Source: Phoenix dactylifera
Taxonomy: Eukaryota > Streptophyta > Magnoliopsida > Arecales > Arecaceae
DNA length: 64,000 nucleotides
Assembly: GCF_009389715.1 (NCBI RefSeq)
Contig: NC_052399.1
Location: 26,235,146 to 26,299,145 of the forward strand
Direction: 5' to 3'
Shown here: positions 25,601 through 38,190 of the stretch, one piece after another
Position numbering within the stretch: the first letter of the stretch is position 1
How the letters are laid out: each line of letters starts with the position of its first letter
The notes under the pieces: generated by a model
Seen by the model: only the letters and a program-made list of their open reading frames with translations
What the model was told of the DNA's origin: nothing
Database searches by the model: none
Made by a program: the position numbers and the translations under genes

Positions 25601-28600
25601 TTTCTGATAGCAGCTGCAGTTAATCTTTCATTCGAAGCAAACATCCATGCAGAATTTTCCCGTAACTGACTAGATGAGAAAGCAAGAAATTCAAACTTCT
25701 TATCACCAATAGTTATGCCATTTCTCAGTACTGACAGTATTCTCCTGTAAAGGGCAGTATGCATTTCATTTCCTGCAGAACCAGATCGGGATGACAAATC
25801 TGTTGAATGCATCTTTTCCCAATCCTCGTCAACAAAAGAAACTCGAACGAAATTTTCTATATCTTCAGAAAAATGGCGCACCACACGATTGGACACATTA
25901 ACCTCGGGTCCATAAAAGTATACTTTGGAAGGGGTCACTTGCACCCTGTAAACATAAACCAAGCCAGCATCCAAAGATATGCTAGGTGATTTTGGAAGGC
26001 GGAGGGATCTTTTAAGTTTCAAGTACTTTTTAGTGAGCCAATTTGCTGGATCAAAGAAGGAGCTTTTTGAATGATACATCTCTTCTATGGCGCATTCTAT
26101 ATAATCGATACGGATAAACTGAGGACTGACCAGCCCAAAAAATTTTCCATCAAGGGTGGGCCCAAAGAGTGTCCCATTCTGAACCATATGATTAATCTTG
26201 AAGAGAATTTTATATGGAACCTCAATCCTTGGGCGAGGTTCCACAATGGGGACTAGATCCAAGCTGCGAGAGTAGGAAGAGCCTCTCTCCAAGTCAAAAC
26301 GACCTTCAAATTCCTTATAAAAGGGAAAGTAGTCACGTATATTTGGAAGATCACAGTCATACGACAGCTGCAAACACAAAGCAGAAGATTGTCCAATGCT
26401 ACATAATGGGGAGAAATCTGTCGTCCTGACCCACTGATCATCTGGAAGGTCTTTAAAGTAATTGTATTCTGGATCTTCATGCAGAAGACCTGAATTACGA
26501 AGGGACAGTTCATAAACCTTGGGAGCAGCTACCACCTGTAGTTCAGTAACCACATTAACAATTAGATAGAAAAAGAAAGACAAAAGAGGCATCACGCTTG
26601 GGGCATAAAGTACTCTACAAGGCTAAAAGGCAAAATATCTGCATCAGAGGCCTACTATTTCTGATGCTGGATTTCTGATTAGATCATTGGTTTCCATGAA
26701 AACAAACATGGATAATATAAGAAAGACAAAGAAGGATTCATAGCCAACCACATTATATTCTGAGTACTAATTAGAGAAATAAACACCAGTATAACTAGAA
26801 CAGCTGTACAATTGCTAACTAAAAGAAAAGATAATTGAAGAAAAAAAATAAAGGAGCAGATAAAGAAGAACATGAACCACAAAAGAAATAAAGTTACAAA
26901 GCACTTAGGAAGTGTATGTGTGTGTGAGAGGGAGAGGGAGATAAGAAACAGGTAAGGCACCTTTGCTAAAAGGTTTAGCGCATGCAGGCATGCTCATATA
27001 TGCTATGAAGCAAGGGCTAATTTTGAGAGATTTGGAAGCAATTACTGGACATCTTTTAGCTACACAAAATGCTGAAACACAATCCATAGGCCAAGTTTAA
27101 TAATGTTTTGCCCAAGGTTCGCCGTCTCGATATCGAACCCGATATCGGTGCCACACTGGTACCATATCGGTATGGTACAGTGCAGAATTTTTTTGGTGTA
27201 CCAAGTATTGGTACGCCACCCGTAATGCGTACCGATACCGAATCAGTACGGTATGCCCCGTACCACCCGGTTCAGGCCAATACAACATACCATGGCTTTA
27301 CCCCTGGATGCTAGAGGAATATCACAAAACTAATACTAAGATCCAAAATGTCGCCCCTTTTTTTTCCCATGTCTCCTAAGCTCAGGCCCTCCATTCCTCA
27401 TTCCTCCATCCTCCTCTCTCCCCCACTTTGGGCCACCCACTCTCCCCATGCCCCAGCTTATCCATCTCAACCCTATACAACTTACCTCCCATAGCCAACA
27501 CTGCCCAGCCCCCTGCAACCAATCAAAATCAGCACCTAGACCCATGCTCCTTTTTCATACATCCCTAGTGGACGCATATCAACAGAAGCTTTGACATCCA
27601 CCTTTCTACTTTGGATTCCAGGACACCTCCAACTATCCCATTCTCCACCTCCAATGATAGCATTATTGGGGTCATTGTGGACAACAAGGTGTTGTTAGAT
27701 CAACATAGTAAGAAGGCTGTGAATGGAGGCATTAATGAGGGCAGTAAGAGCGTTAAGGATGCCTAAGCAATGGAAAAAGTTGAAAAAGCAGACCTTATAG
27801 CAAGATTGAGGGGTTTTTTGCCGGGTTAGAGGTGGTGGCGTAGATGTCAATTCTCATGGCGGTTGGGGAACTTATATTCTAATTGATCAACGCCATGGTG
27901 TAGATGTGCATTAATCCGGTTGCAGAAGAGAAGTCTTAATCCTTGATTACTGTCACATCAAAAAGGAGGAAAAAACAGAAGGGAAAAAGGTAGGAGTCAA
28001 TAGGTGTAGCTGTTGAACTTGATTTAGCAGTTGATTCAGTAGTCCAGCTTACAAAAACCAGGATATGGCAGGAAAGGAACTGGGCAATAGACTACCTAGA
28101 TTACCTTAATACACTTCCTAGACTACCAAGCACTTAAGGGTAAAAAAGGTATCCTTGAAATTTAATCAGGCACCAAATGTGTCAGCATTAGCCTACATGG
28201 TCGCCTTTTTGGGCACACTCCCTTTTCCTTAATTTAATCAAAAAATGGTATTTAGGCAATCAATGGTGTTTGTAAACATCTCCTATCCAAAACATAATTA
28301 TGCACATGGCCAATATGCATATACGCGGTGTTTGTACATATTTTCATCCATAAGCCGATTTGTATGTATGGATATGTGTTTATATGTTGTATGTACGTAT
28401 TAAAGCCAGATATACATTGTCGACCCCTTCCCTAACAGCTTAAACTTTTGGGGGATAGCAGATAGTTGACATATATATGTAAATACACACATATGCATGC
28501 ATTAACAATCCATCCACATGCATGCACACAAGTACATAAAGATACGAACACATGCATGGAAGCATGTATAATACGCAAATGAAAGTTCTAATTCTTAAGA

Positions 28601-29462
28601 TTAATAAAGGGAAGAAAAGCTCCCATGATGGCATTCTTATTTTGCTTTATAGACTGAAATAGGAAAAACATTCATGATTTATCATTACAAAACTTCAAAA
28701 ATGTATCGCAGTTTTACCGATGAAAGAGCCACAAATTACAAGCAGCTAACAAATATACAGAGATGGTAAGGTTAGAGCTCAGGCAATAATGATATAAACA
28801 TATTATCCATCCATGTAAGAATGTATATATGTATTTATCCATGGCATTAGCACTATTATAACTTAGTTCTGAAGCATCTCCACTATTAAGTAAAATAAGG
28901 TAAAAAGAGTTAAAAAATGTAAAAATGGTTCACAGAAGCAAACCTGAATCAAGAGAAACTGCAAATATTTAGTAGATGAGTGGTGCAGCTGTATTTCCCA
29001 TATGCTCTCATAAGCAAGTTCAAATTTATACGAATGGCTTCCCTGCACTAGGAAAAAGTATATTTTTCTCATACTGAAACCAAAATTAACTCTGACATCC
29101 TTTGGAGACCAGAGGACAGAGAACTTGTTTTGTGAAACTGGGGAGCCAAAATGCACTGTCGTATTTTCAAGAACAAATAAAGAGGTCCTCGGCTTAGGGA
29201 CAATGTCACGTTCCATATGTCGAACCTTCAACACAAAACCATCAACCCACACAAGGCGCTTACATGCTATAGACTCAGCATGTTTGTTCGCTATAAACTG
29301 AACTATTGCATATGCTCTTGATTTTGCTGTAACATATTTGGGAAGTCTAAACTTAAGTGCATATATGGTTCCCTTGCCTGTATGCACCTCCAGAAATTCT
29401 TTTACACTTGGGGCAGTTGCAGTTGTAGGGAATCCATGGATATTAATTGTCTTGCTTCCCAT
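19697..29462 (-). CDS. RDR1: RNA-dependent RNA polymerase 1 (RDR1), complete
   Basis: Four coding exons join in phase: 29462-28944, 26535-24647, 21899-21749 and 20533-19697, giving 1131 residues, the usual RDR1 length. It copies single-stranded RNA into double-stranded RNA that Dicer-like proteins cut to siRNAs; RDR1 acts in antiviral silencing and is typically induced by salicylic acid. The N-terminus (MGSKTINIHGFPTTATAPSV) is the RRM-like segment of RDR1, followed by RDIVPKPR. The polymerase domain starts near residue 370 with VQVTPSKVYFYGPEVNVSN. Further RDR1 hallmarks are SSSQLRENSAWMFA, DGIGKISAEFA, FQIRYGGYKGVVAVDP and SGSDLDGDIYF, the last holding the catalytic DLDGD at residues 813-817. 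No frameshift or stop breaks it. An in-frame ATG at 29519 exists, but the acceptor at 29510 probably removes it. Similarity is far closer to RDR1 than to RDR2 or RDR6. Confidence 0.95.
22038..22197 (-). mobile_element. 5'-truncated Au-type SINE in an RDR1 intron
   Basis: Read on the minus strand, the body (about 22176-22059) runs GTGACCTGGGTGTCACCGG, ..., ACCCTAGACCCCACAATGG, TGGGAGCTTCATGCATGGGG, CTGCCCT. This matches the box B and 3' part of the plant Au SINE family. Box A is missing, so the copy is 5'-truncated. It is flanked by a direct duplication of 21 bp with two mismatches (22038-22058 and 22177-22197), of the form AAATCTGWAAGTTCTAT followed by RAGA. It sits in the intron between the second and third coding exons, same strand as the gene. 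The family name comes from memory of the consensus. Confidence 0.7.
27105..27310. repeat. Dispersed repeat rich in GGTACC/GATATCG palindromes
   Basis: GC-rich island in the first RDR1 coding intron. It contains CGATATCGAACCCGATATCGG, ACTGGTACCATATCGGTATGG, GTACCGATACCGAATCAGTA and CATGGCTTT. Its density of GGTAC/GTACC and its style match the blocks at 10290-10445, 41515-41720 and 46345-46460. Probably a non-autonomous dispersed element; class unknown. Confidence 0.5.
27330..28860. other. Remaining part of RDR1 intron 1, no gene seen
   Basis: Contains a CT-rich stretch (27350-27500) and a non-coding region. At about 28418-28445 it has GTCGACCCCTTCCCTAACAG followed by CTTAAACTTTTGGGG, a motif shared with 37900-37935 and 38135-38165 and typical of a dispersed plant SINE-like repeat. 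Confidence 0.4.
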
Positions 29463-31003
29463 TCTTGAAGTAGTATGACATGCAACAATACCCCTTGAAT
29501 TCAGAACTACTGTAGACATAAGAGAACCTTATGTTAACATTTAAATTGCTGGAATATAGTTTACTAGGTAAAAAGGGTTGGCATCACAACAACGGTAAGT
29601 ACTTGAACCTCCAAGAAAAGGCTCACATGGTTATGCTTTAATTTCCATCATAACTTGTCTGATCAGTACTTAAATGTGGATGAAAGAGTACTATTGCTGA
29701 AAATTCTAAGTTATATCTAAAAGAGGGATGTTAGGCAAAAAAAGTTGAATATAGAAGAAATGTTCATTTTCAAGTTCGAGGAAATTTCTATATTCAAGCT
29801 ACGAAATATTTTTCTCGTTGAATATAGGCTAATGTTACTCAGACTAAATAAGAGTTTCTGAAACTAACAAAATGGAGAAAACACGGAAAACTATGGAAAG
29901 ATCAGCTAACTGTCAGATGTGCCATAGATATAACTTAACAAATATTCCAAACATTCTAGCAGCTATAACCAAGACATCATTTTACGCAAATAGAGACTTC
30001 CCTTATTTTCTAACTATGACATACTAAAGAATCACAAATAAGTGATCTAGGAGAATCAATCTGCAATGATTTTCACTGATATCCATTTAAAACCCCTTGA
30101 AGATTTTCAGACTTGATTATAATACTTCTGTTGAAATAACAAGGAAAACAAAAGAAGCTAAAGGCCACCAACACATTAAAAAAATTAAAAAAAAAAGTCA
30201 TCAAGCATGATACTCTAAGGGGCTAAGGTCAGGCATTACGTGACAATTGCCTAATCCTTTACCTAGCTTCACAAATTTTATAATAACGCGCAGCATCATA
30301 TTATCACTATAACCAACTTAATGATTACTATAGAAGCACATGTAGATTCAAACAAGAATTCCAAGACTACTTAATCCGTTAGCAATATATCTTTTAAGCT
30401 ACGTGAAAGAAGATATAGAAGCATATTAAGACTACAAAATGAGACATCATTTCAAATATCCACACTGATCTAAGCTGAGAAAAAAAAAAGATTAAAGAAT
30501 AAAACATAATTCTTCGGACATCCCACTTTTTTCTAACAAAAATAAACAAATAAAGTAAAAGCACAAGAACTATGGCAGCCATCAAATATCAAGCTAGTTC
30601 ATGAATCCCTGATAGCCCTTAATTTCAAGCAAACACCTTCCATGTTAACTTCGTCATATCATCTCAAGCGTTTACCAAAACAAATAAACAAAGAAAAATG
30701 AAGCATGAATCAGAACTCATTCAAAAAAAGAATCACAAAGAAAATGTTTACTGTGAATTGCTTGATTTCCAGTGCTCCTAGGTCTTTCCCGTCGCTGCTG
30801 CACAGATTAGAGAGAGAGAAAGAATCAACCCATCAGAATTTAACAAAGATTGCTCTCTAAACGAACTACTGTAATTAAAAATCTCTTCTTTATCTAAAGA
30901 AATAACGATTCTAACCACCACCACTTCCCGAAAAGAAAGATTCAGCCTTGGGCGCGGAGGGAAGCGGGGGAGAGAGAGATCAATGACTTGAGGGTTTTAA
31001 AGC
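29463..31003 (-). promoter_or_regulatory. Spliced non-coding leader and promoter region of RDR1
   Basis: The ATG exon has an acceptor TTATGTCTACAG ending at 29510. Upstream is a small exon of about 46 bp (30797-30752), bounded by CTAATCTGTGCAGCAG and ACA|GTAAAC; the CAGCAG acceptor is a NAGNAG site. Still further up, a block near 30985-30915 ends in a GTGGTG|GTTAGA-type donor and follows a CT-rich run (CATTGATCTCTCTCTCCCC). TTTAAA near 31000 could be a weak TATA box. The three-exon leader is an inference from splice signals; no transcript is available. Confidence 0.4.
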
Positions 31004-32877
31004 TCGCTTATGTTTCCGAAAACCGCAGCCCCCAATGAAGCGAGCGGCGGGCCCACACGGTTCCATCGCTCAAGCCAAGTCGATAGTGCCGCGGTGAATG
31101 GCAACTGGTGGTGAGGGGATTCCTGATTCTATGCTTCACTTCGAAGCAATGGCTTCGACTCCGGTGTCCAACCAATGAGAGAGTTGTGATGGCTGTCTCG
31201 TGAAGTGGTGTTTCGACATAGTATTCATTCACAGTGGTTGGGAGTCAACGAAGAGTCTTCGTAATTTGTTTTGTTTATACTATAATAAACGTGCCATGCC
31301 AACGTAGATTCTAATCTATGCTTGTCCAACGTAATAAAGTCTAACATGGGACCAGCATGTTGGGTGAATGTTTCATACAGTGACGTATCAAAATATCGTC
31401 AATACCCAAAAACTTTCTTGAACATGTCAAATTCTTATATGGTAATATATGTCCTTAATATTTTTGAGAAATCAAATTAGAACATTTCTTGATAACAAAT
31501 TAAACAAAGATAATCATATCATTAAATTATTCGCAAAATCCCTCTTTAAAGAAAGCTGGTATGCATTAAAGCTAGTTTGACAAAAATAAGACCCGAAAAC
31601 TAGCTTGAAGACTGAGCCAAGAAGCATTCAAGGCTAGTATATTTTATTGATCTAGAAAGAGTTTTATGATACAAAATTCTTGTTACAATAATTCACAGTC
31701 TTATCCTCAGTTTTATGGTACAAGGGATTCTAAATGAGCTAGGAATCATTGCTCAAGTATTAGTAGATTACGAGTCCATGACTAGTTTCTCAAATGCTCT
31801 GCTTTCTATTGACTCTAAATCCATATCTAACATTCAGCCGTGAGTCTTTTCTTCATGCTTCTTGAAATAGGTATCCAAGACCGAACATTCTTGTTTTTGT
31901 TTGGCTGGCAATGAGTTATCAGTGCATCTTCGAGAGTCCCGCAATCAAGCTATAAAGCCATCAAACATCAGAAAAAGACAGACACCAAGAAATAAGAGAG
32001 AAATTTCCCCTGTTATCTTACACCTCTCTAGGTTGGAAGACCACTTCTATGAAGAAGTCAATCTTGCACCATGACTCCCAATGTATGGCAGTGAAGACCG
32101 TGAGGATGAGGCAGGCATCGGTGGTTCGCAGGTTCGGGCAAGGAAGCAGAGTGAGAGCAAGGAGGAGGTCAGCTTTGATGAGGCATCTCTTATGGAGACA
32201 ATCTATCAATCTTGCAAAAAATAAGAAGTTTGCTTCCAACATACAAAATGGAAGACGCAGTCATAACTCATAAGAGATGTGATTATTTTGAAGTATCATA
32301 AGCTTGACAGCTTAATATGATATCTTTTTTGGATATATTTGAGGCGGATCAGGAATCTAAGAAATCATTGAGTGCCAAAAGGATTCCTGATAGCCATACA
32401 ATTTAAGTGGCTAGCTTTCATAAAGATTTTTATATAGGAATTATGCATAGAAAAACAACTAAAGGGCACTGAGGCAGTAATTTTTGTGGAATTATAAAAG
32501 AAACCAGTATTCTAGCTCTTTAAAGTTCTTCAATAAAAATAAATTAATAAAAAAACAAGATCACGATAGGTTGCGATGCACAAAGTATCATAGCACAGAT
32601 GAATGTGCCGTGCAAGCACCGACCTAGCATAGTATAACACATTCAGCATAGAGCGGCATCTGAATCCTTAGTTTCAATTTAATAAATTGATAGCTGCATA
32701 ATATATAATTCTAACTCTGTTGAGCATATTGATATCAAGTTTGACCATCTTTAAACATGTTGGTCATTTTTTTCTCTTTTTTTTTTTGGTGTTGGCAATA
32801 AATTAAAGCACCACATAGAGATAAATTTTTGCTTTAACTTGCAAGCCTTGATTCATTTCATCAAATCTTATATGTTA
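31004..32877. other. Intergenic DNA upstream of RDR1, no gene seen
   Basis: 31010-31250 is moderately GC-rich and may hold RDR1 promoter elements. The rest is AT-rich with short frames only. 32040-32270 is less AT-rich and open on both strands for about 74 codons, without a recognisable domain. Confidence 0.45.
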
Positions 32878-33090
32878 AAAGAAAATTCTAAATACAAAAG
32901 AAAAGAACATCTGCTAATTGATTTTTGCATGCATTGTAGAAGTGGATAACAAATTCTAATGCTACTTTAGTTTACAGGCAAGTTAATCATCTGCTAAGAA
33001 AAATTCTAAATACAAAAGAAAAGAACATCTGCTAAGAAAAACTTTTTTCTAGCATTTTAAAAAGTATAGGCAAGTTAATCATCTAGATGT
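32878..33090. repeat. Interleaved direct repeats
   Basis: AATTCTAAATACAAAAGAAA followed by AGAACATCTGCTAA occurs at about 32885 and 33003. GGCAAGTTAATCATCT occurs at about 32978 and 33069. The pattern indicates overlapping local duplications of roughly 90 and 120 bp. Non-coding. Confidence 0.7.
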
Positions 33091-33600
33091 ACAAAAAGTA
33101 AGATCAAAACTTTACTGATTTAGTTAACTAGAACATATAAGCAATTATCAGATATAATGTATATAGGCACACTCTATAAACAATATATTTACAGGCAATA
33201 TCATTATATTTACACTCTATAAACAATAAATATTTTATATTTTCAGTTTTGATAATAATGTATCGTTGGAGATCATACATATCCAGTTATTTGTTTCATA
33301 GAACACTTTTTGAATATAATTTCTATTTTGGTGTGATCTCAAACAGACCTATTTATCCACCTATCATGTAGTACTGATCTAGATAGCCATGCAATAATCT
33401 CAAAGCCTTTTTTTATTTTTTCTCGAGGGGATAATCTCAAGGTCTCTTTTTTTTTTATACAAATCTCAAGGTCTCTTCGTAAACTACATCTGACCTCAGC
33501 GAAATTGTATTCGAGCGTGCAACAAGAGCGCTCGTGCAATGCACATCAAATTTTAGGAGAGCAGGGTGAGATCAGTCCCGGCGTGCTTTATCTCCGTGGA

Positions 33601-33916
33601 CTCCGTACCAGGATTCCCCCCCGGGTCCTCCCTAAGTTCCGCACTAAAGTTCCAAGCCACCTTGCTCACGAAGCAATGGAACTTGATTGGTGCACTGCAA
33701 TGCTGCCATCAAGTGAGAAACAAATTTGTTCTTAATTTTGGACCCACTGGAATTGTGCCTTTGTCTTTAAACTCCGTACCAAGATTCCCTTGAGTCTTTC
33801 CAAGTGTTCCACTGAAAACCCAGACTTGCTAGCCAAGCAATTGAGATTGATTGGATCATCGTTGGAGCTGCTACCTCATGGGAGACAAAAGTGTACTTGG
33901 TCTGGGGACCCACCAG
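33601..33916. repeat. Diverged 171 bp tandem duplication
   Basis: CTCCGTACCAGGATTCCC...GACCCACTGG (33601-33750) is repeated as CTCCGTACCAAGATTCCC...GACCCACCAG (33772-33916). Shared anchors include TTCCAAG or CCAAGTGTTCC, GCAATGGAACTTGATTGG versus GCAATTGAGATTGATTGG, and GCTGC followed by CATCA or CTCATGGGAGA. Both copies are open in one frame over much of their length, but no domain is recognised. Moderately GC-rich compared with the flanks. Source unknown. Confidence 0.7.
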
Positions 33917-34099
33917 TAGTAAAATTTTCTTTTCAAGCAGTTGCATTTGAAGGTTTGAGAAAAGCTATAGTTTTCTGACTACCGATTCAGATTAGACCCC
34001 AGCATGAGGCATGTGCTATGCACTCATCTCGATAGCTAGAAGTGTGGAGTCTGGAGTTTCTTTTTGGATTGGATTGAGTGGATTTGAGGTGTGAGGTGT

Positions 34100-34460
34100 G
34101 AGGCATCTTGTTAATGCTTCTTAAAGCTTCCTATATGGCCTGGCTCATAGACCAACCTAAAATCTGAGCTGGGCCTAGTTTCAATTGACCAGCCTAGAAT
34201 TTCGGCCTGACCCTGATACGAAAATAAGGTCCATAAGCCTAATTTCAGAGAAATCGGCGCAGGAGGAGGACTCTTCCTCCTCTCCAGTCTTCGATGGAAG
34301 CCAGAAAATCTAGCCTCCGCCATCTATTTAACAACCCCCGCCACCCTCTCCTATAGCCACACCTGAAAGTTTCTTTCTTCTTGTTCTTTGGGTTTCTACC
34401 GTCGTCCGCCACCTTCCCTGGGGCCATCATCGAACCTTGCTGGAGACAAGGTAATGGATG
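34100..34460 (+). other. First-exon-like GC-rich block with donor site
   Basis: A block rich in CCGCC and CTTCC ends in GGAGACAAG|GTAATG near 34448, which looks like a plant 5' UTR exon with a donor site. A similar block ends at 42794 (CGACAAG|GTAAGT). Each is preceded by repeat-like sequence, so they are more likely parts of a dispersed element than real first exons. No downstream exon was found. Confidence 0.25.
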
Positions 34461-36163
34461 GATAAACAAGATCAAACATCATCGATGAGGTGAAACAGGG
34501 CCTCAAGAGATGATCAAACATGGCTTAGATGCAACAAAAATTATGTTAAAAGGTCAAACCTGTACTCTTCATTATCACAAGGCCTCAAGAGAAGATCAAT
34601 GCAACTCTGGTGGATAAATCTTACTAGTCCAGATTTAGCCTTTCTAGTTCTCCATTATCTCTAGCTTTCTAGGTATTGTTTGGATTCAAGCCTTATAGTT
34701 AATTTATTTTTAGTATTTATTTTATTTATTTTCTTGCTTTCAAAATTATTGTAAAAATATATATAAAAAAAATATTCTCCTGGAAATTCTAAAACATCTC
34801 AATTCGCATCCATTGTGATAAGAAATCTTGTTATGGTCATGCTTAGTTTATCCTAGAAATTCTGCAAACTAGGTTGTCTTCTACTCCCACATATCCTTGA
34901 CCTATCACTCCTACAGCCCCCTAAGGTTAAACCTTTCTTTTTCTACATACTCATCCTGACCTAGCGTGACTAGATCCCTAGTCCTCTCGGTCTAGCCTTC
35001 ACACCAACCTATTAGTGAATTTCATCCATTGCCTCTCTAGCTTCAGCAATTGTTACTGCTTCAGTACTCCCTCCAAGTGCTTGACCCATCCCCAGTCCCT
35101 TCTCTTGCAACCCCCACCCGCCCAAACCTAGAGGATAACATCAAGCCCTCCTTATTCTCCTTTGTCTTTGCCACAAGGGCTACAATCGCCCCCCAAAGAA
35201 CAAGACATCAACGACAAGCATAGTCAGATAGCACTTCTCCATCATCTTTGTTGAGTAGATAATATTGAAGCTAGGTAATGAAGGATGGAACCATTAGAGG
35301 CATGGCCATATTGAGTACGGACGAGTTTTTGGATATAGTCAAGGGCAAGATGACAGAATGGAGAGAGGGCAAGAGCAAGGGGGAGCTTGTAAGAGAAAAG
35401 AACTCAGAGAAATAAGAAAATGAGCAGTACAAAACAAACCACCCTCACAGGCACTCATACAAAACTATTTTTAAGACCACCTGAAATTTCGGTCTTTACG
35501 GTCTTGCGGAATCAGCAAGCATTGGTAAGATAGCAGAATAGCAAAAGCAGAAACAGAATAGCAAGCACTGGTAAGATAACCTAGATACAATCAACCTGCA
35601 ATCAGAGTCAGCTAATTTAGTGGAACATACCGAACAATCTTACTAATTCTTGCAGGAATCTGATATTTCTCCTGCTTTAAGACAAGTTATCAACTGCTTG
35701 CATCGCTTGATGATCGATGTTTCCACCAAACTAATTATGATTTCTGGTATAGATCAGATCGCATACTATACAGCAGCAAGTCGTCCAGCTTGTTTGCGCT
35801 TCATTTCCACTATAGAAATGGATCAGTTTGCATACCATACAGGCATAAATTATTCTACCAAACTAACAATCTAAACGATTTATAGAGACGTGACCTGAAT
35901 TCTACAATGCCATTAAAAACTACCATACAATAGAGAAATTACTTTCCTTTACGCCCATCTCCTTGTCAACGACCTGGGAAGAAGCACAGGAGCATATAGA
36001 GCATTTACCTCCCTATGAGCATTAAGTAGCAGAGATTGCTATATTCAATCTCAGAGACAACATTAGGATAAAAGCGTATAATTACTCATATACAGATAAT
36101 ATAATTTGATGGGCACCCTCAATGTTGATGAGGATAATGAAGCAGCTTCAGGACTTCAGGATT
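34461..36163. other. Intergenic DNA, no gene seen
   Basis: 34840-35400 is CT-rich and moderately GC-rich but broken by stops. No exon chain is supported. Confidence 0.4.
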
Positions 36164-37542
36164 TCAGGTAGCATCCTGCCAACCCATCCCTGCAAAGAAA
36201 GCAATCCAGTCAGATTATTCTAGCATGGTAACCTTGCTCAAAATCACAGGAACATGCATATACATGTCCAAAAATGAATACATCCTTTCGAGTTAAGAAC
36301 CAAGGGCAGCACATGCCATGCAAAATACCAATCAATTCAACACCCAGAAGCAAGAAAAGCTTGTCTGTTTGCATGGCTCAAAACATTTTACTCGACGATC
36401 TTCAGATTACATAATTGGCGACATTGTTGGATACACATTCACCACAATAAAGTGGCAAATGATCATGCTCAGACTACTATACCAAAAATTGCATGCTTAA
36501 ATGTTATGCACACAGATTTAAGCAGATCTTGGTAGAAAACTTCAGGATGGCTTGGATTATACCATATTTTAGACTCTGTACTACATACAGTAAACATCCT
36601 GATACATCAATGATTTCACGTTTTAACAGATCATTACATCCTATCATAAATGTTTATCGTGCTGCACCATTAGTAATGCATATGTGCAAACTTGAAAGTT
36701 TCGAGCAGTTGCTCTTCAGTTACATGATAGAGATTCCAATCTCTTTCCTAGGCTGTTGCACCAACTTCAAAGATATCTTCTGTAAAATCAATTGTGCATT
36801 AGACATGCACCAAAAATTGTCCTGGCCCTACAGGAGTCCTTCCAGCATACTGCTTGGTTTTGGAGAACTAAGAAAATATTTTATATTATCCCATGCCAGT
36901 TAGGGACCAATAAAGCATGCATACCATACAATATGGTGCCAATAATACAAAAACATGGCACCACTAAAAGATACCAGAGATGCTAAATGACTTGGTGGAA
37001 ACATTTCTCTTGTGCATTAAGGTTACATTACTGGCTTTTCATGGGATAGAGAGACCACTTTAAACAAATCCATCACTAGGATATACTAAAGCTGCATTGT
37101 GGTTTCTAATAGACGAGTGCTAGACATAGGTATCGAAAACATGAACAACAGGACAAGAGAAAGAAGAATTAAATATTCAACTTGGGTAGCATCAACTGCA
37201 TCTATGTGAAGTTCATCCAGATGCCATCCCGTGTTGGCCTTTATAACCATGTATCATATGATACAATGACTGATATGACATAACACACATCAGCATGAAT
37301 CAGTATAACACACGCCCTTAAATGATGCAAGCAAATATGTGCTATAGTACATATGGAATACAATATGGAGTAACACCGAAACCCCTGCCAGAATAAACCT
37401 GCTTAAAGATTATCAGTTTCAGATATAGAACAGCAGTCATCATTAAAAATGTTAGCCTGATAAAATTAGCACCTGGGGGTTTCTTCGTAGCCTCCCAAGT
37501 GGAGTCATGCAGTAAATTAGGCAATCGGGTCCCATGTGAATA
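36164..37542 (-). CDS. Two exon-like segments of an unidentified gene (3' end)
   Basis: A 70 bp segment, 37542-37473, lies between a strong acceptor (CTTTGCTTGCAG) and donor (CCCCCAG|GTGCTA). It reads YSHGTRLPNLLHDSTW then EATKKPPG. A second segment starts after CTTTCTTTGCAG at 36189 and, in matching phase, continues PGMGWQDAT to a TGA at 36166-36164. The matching phase and the plausible C-terminus argue for a real 3' end. I do not recognise the protein and found no upstream exon between 37.6 and 43 kb, so it may instead be a gene fragment. Confidence 0.3.
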
Positions 37543-37889
37543 CTGCAAGCAAAGGATAGTTATGACATTTCCTCCAGCTAAACCAGCATAGGAGTTATAC
37601 CGACAATTAGGAAAACTTGGACATAGCCTTAACTTATGACAATTAGTTACATATCTTCAGTGGGATCTGCCATCAATTAATGCCACCATTTTCGACCACA
37701 ATCGAGATGATTTACTTTGGTTCCTTTCAAAATGCCTCTCTACCTGATCTCCATATTTCCCTCCTCTGGATATCTAGAATTTGCAGCAATAATATAATTG
37801 GTCAGTTACTAGTCCTTTTTCTGGGTGGAATCGAGGGGATAATATGTGCCTCCTTGAACTTTCTTTTTCTTTGTTTCGGTCAAGACTTA

Positions 37890-38190
37890 TAAACATTGTT
37901 GATCCTTTTCCTATCAGTTTAAGCTTTTGGGAACTAATCGTTCATTAAAATGGTGGCAGAGGTCAGGTTTTGCTGGAAGTCATGGATTTGAATTCCCTTG
38001 AGTTTGGTTATTTATGTAATTCTCCCTGGTTGTCTGTTATGCCCATCTTTCTCTGTCTTGACTCAATTATGCCCCAACATTCATGGTGAGGGCTGCATGT
38101 TAAGGTGGGGATGGGGAGTTAGGCATGATTTACATTGCTGACCTTTTCCCTATCCACTTAAGATTTTGAGTTCTAGTGGTTTCTTGACAA
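37890..38190. repeat. SINE-like dispersed repeat, two partial copies
   Basis: CATTGTTGATCCTTTTCCTA followed by TCAGTTTAAGCTTTTGGGA (37890-37935) recurs as CATTGCTGACCTTTTCCCTA and TCCACTTAAGATTTTGAG (38128-38172). Between them, AAATGGTGGCAGAGGTCAGG and GTCATGGATTTGAATTCCC resemble tRNA-type A and B boxes. The same lead motif occurs at 28418-28445. A tRNA-derived SINE origin is likely but unproven. Confidence 0.45.

Noticed and set aside
29463..29519. Upstream in-frame ATG of RDR1 (19 extra residues)
   Set aside because: RDR1 proteins start at MGxKTI, and the acceptor at 29510 probably removes the upstream ATG; kept only as an alternative under intron retention.
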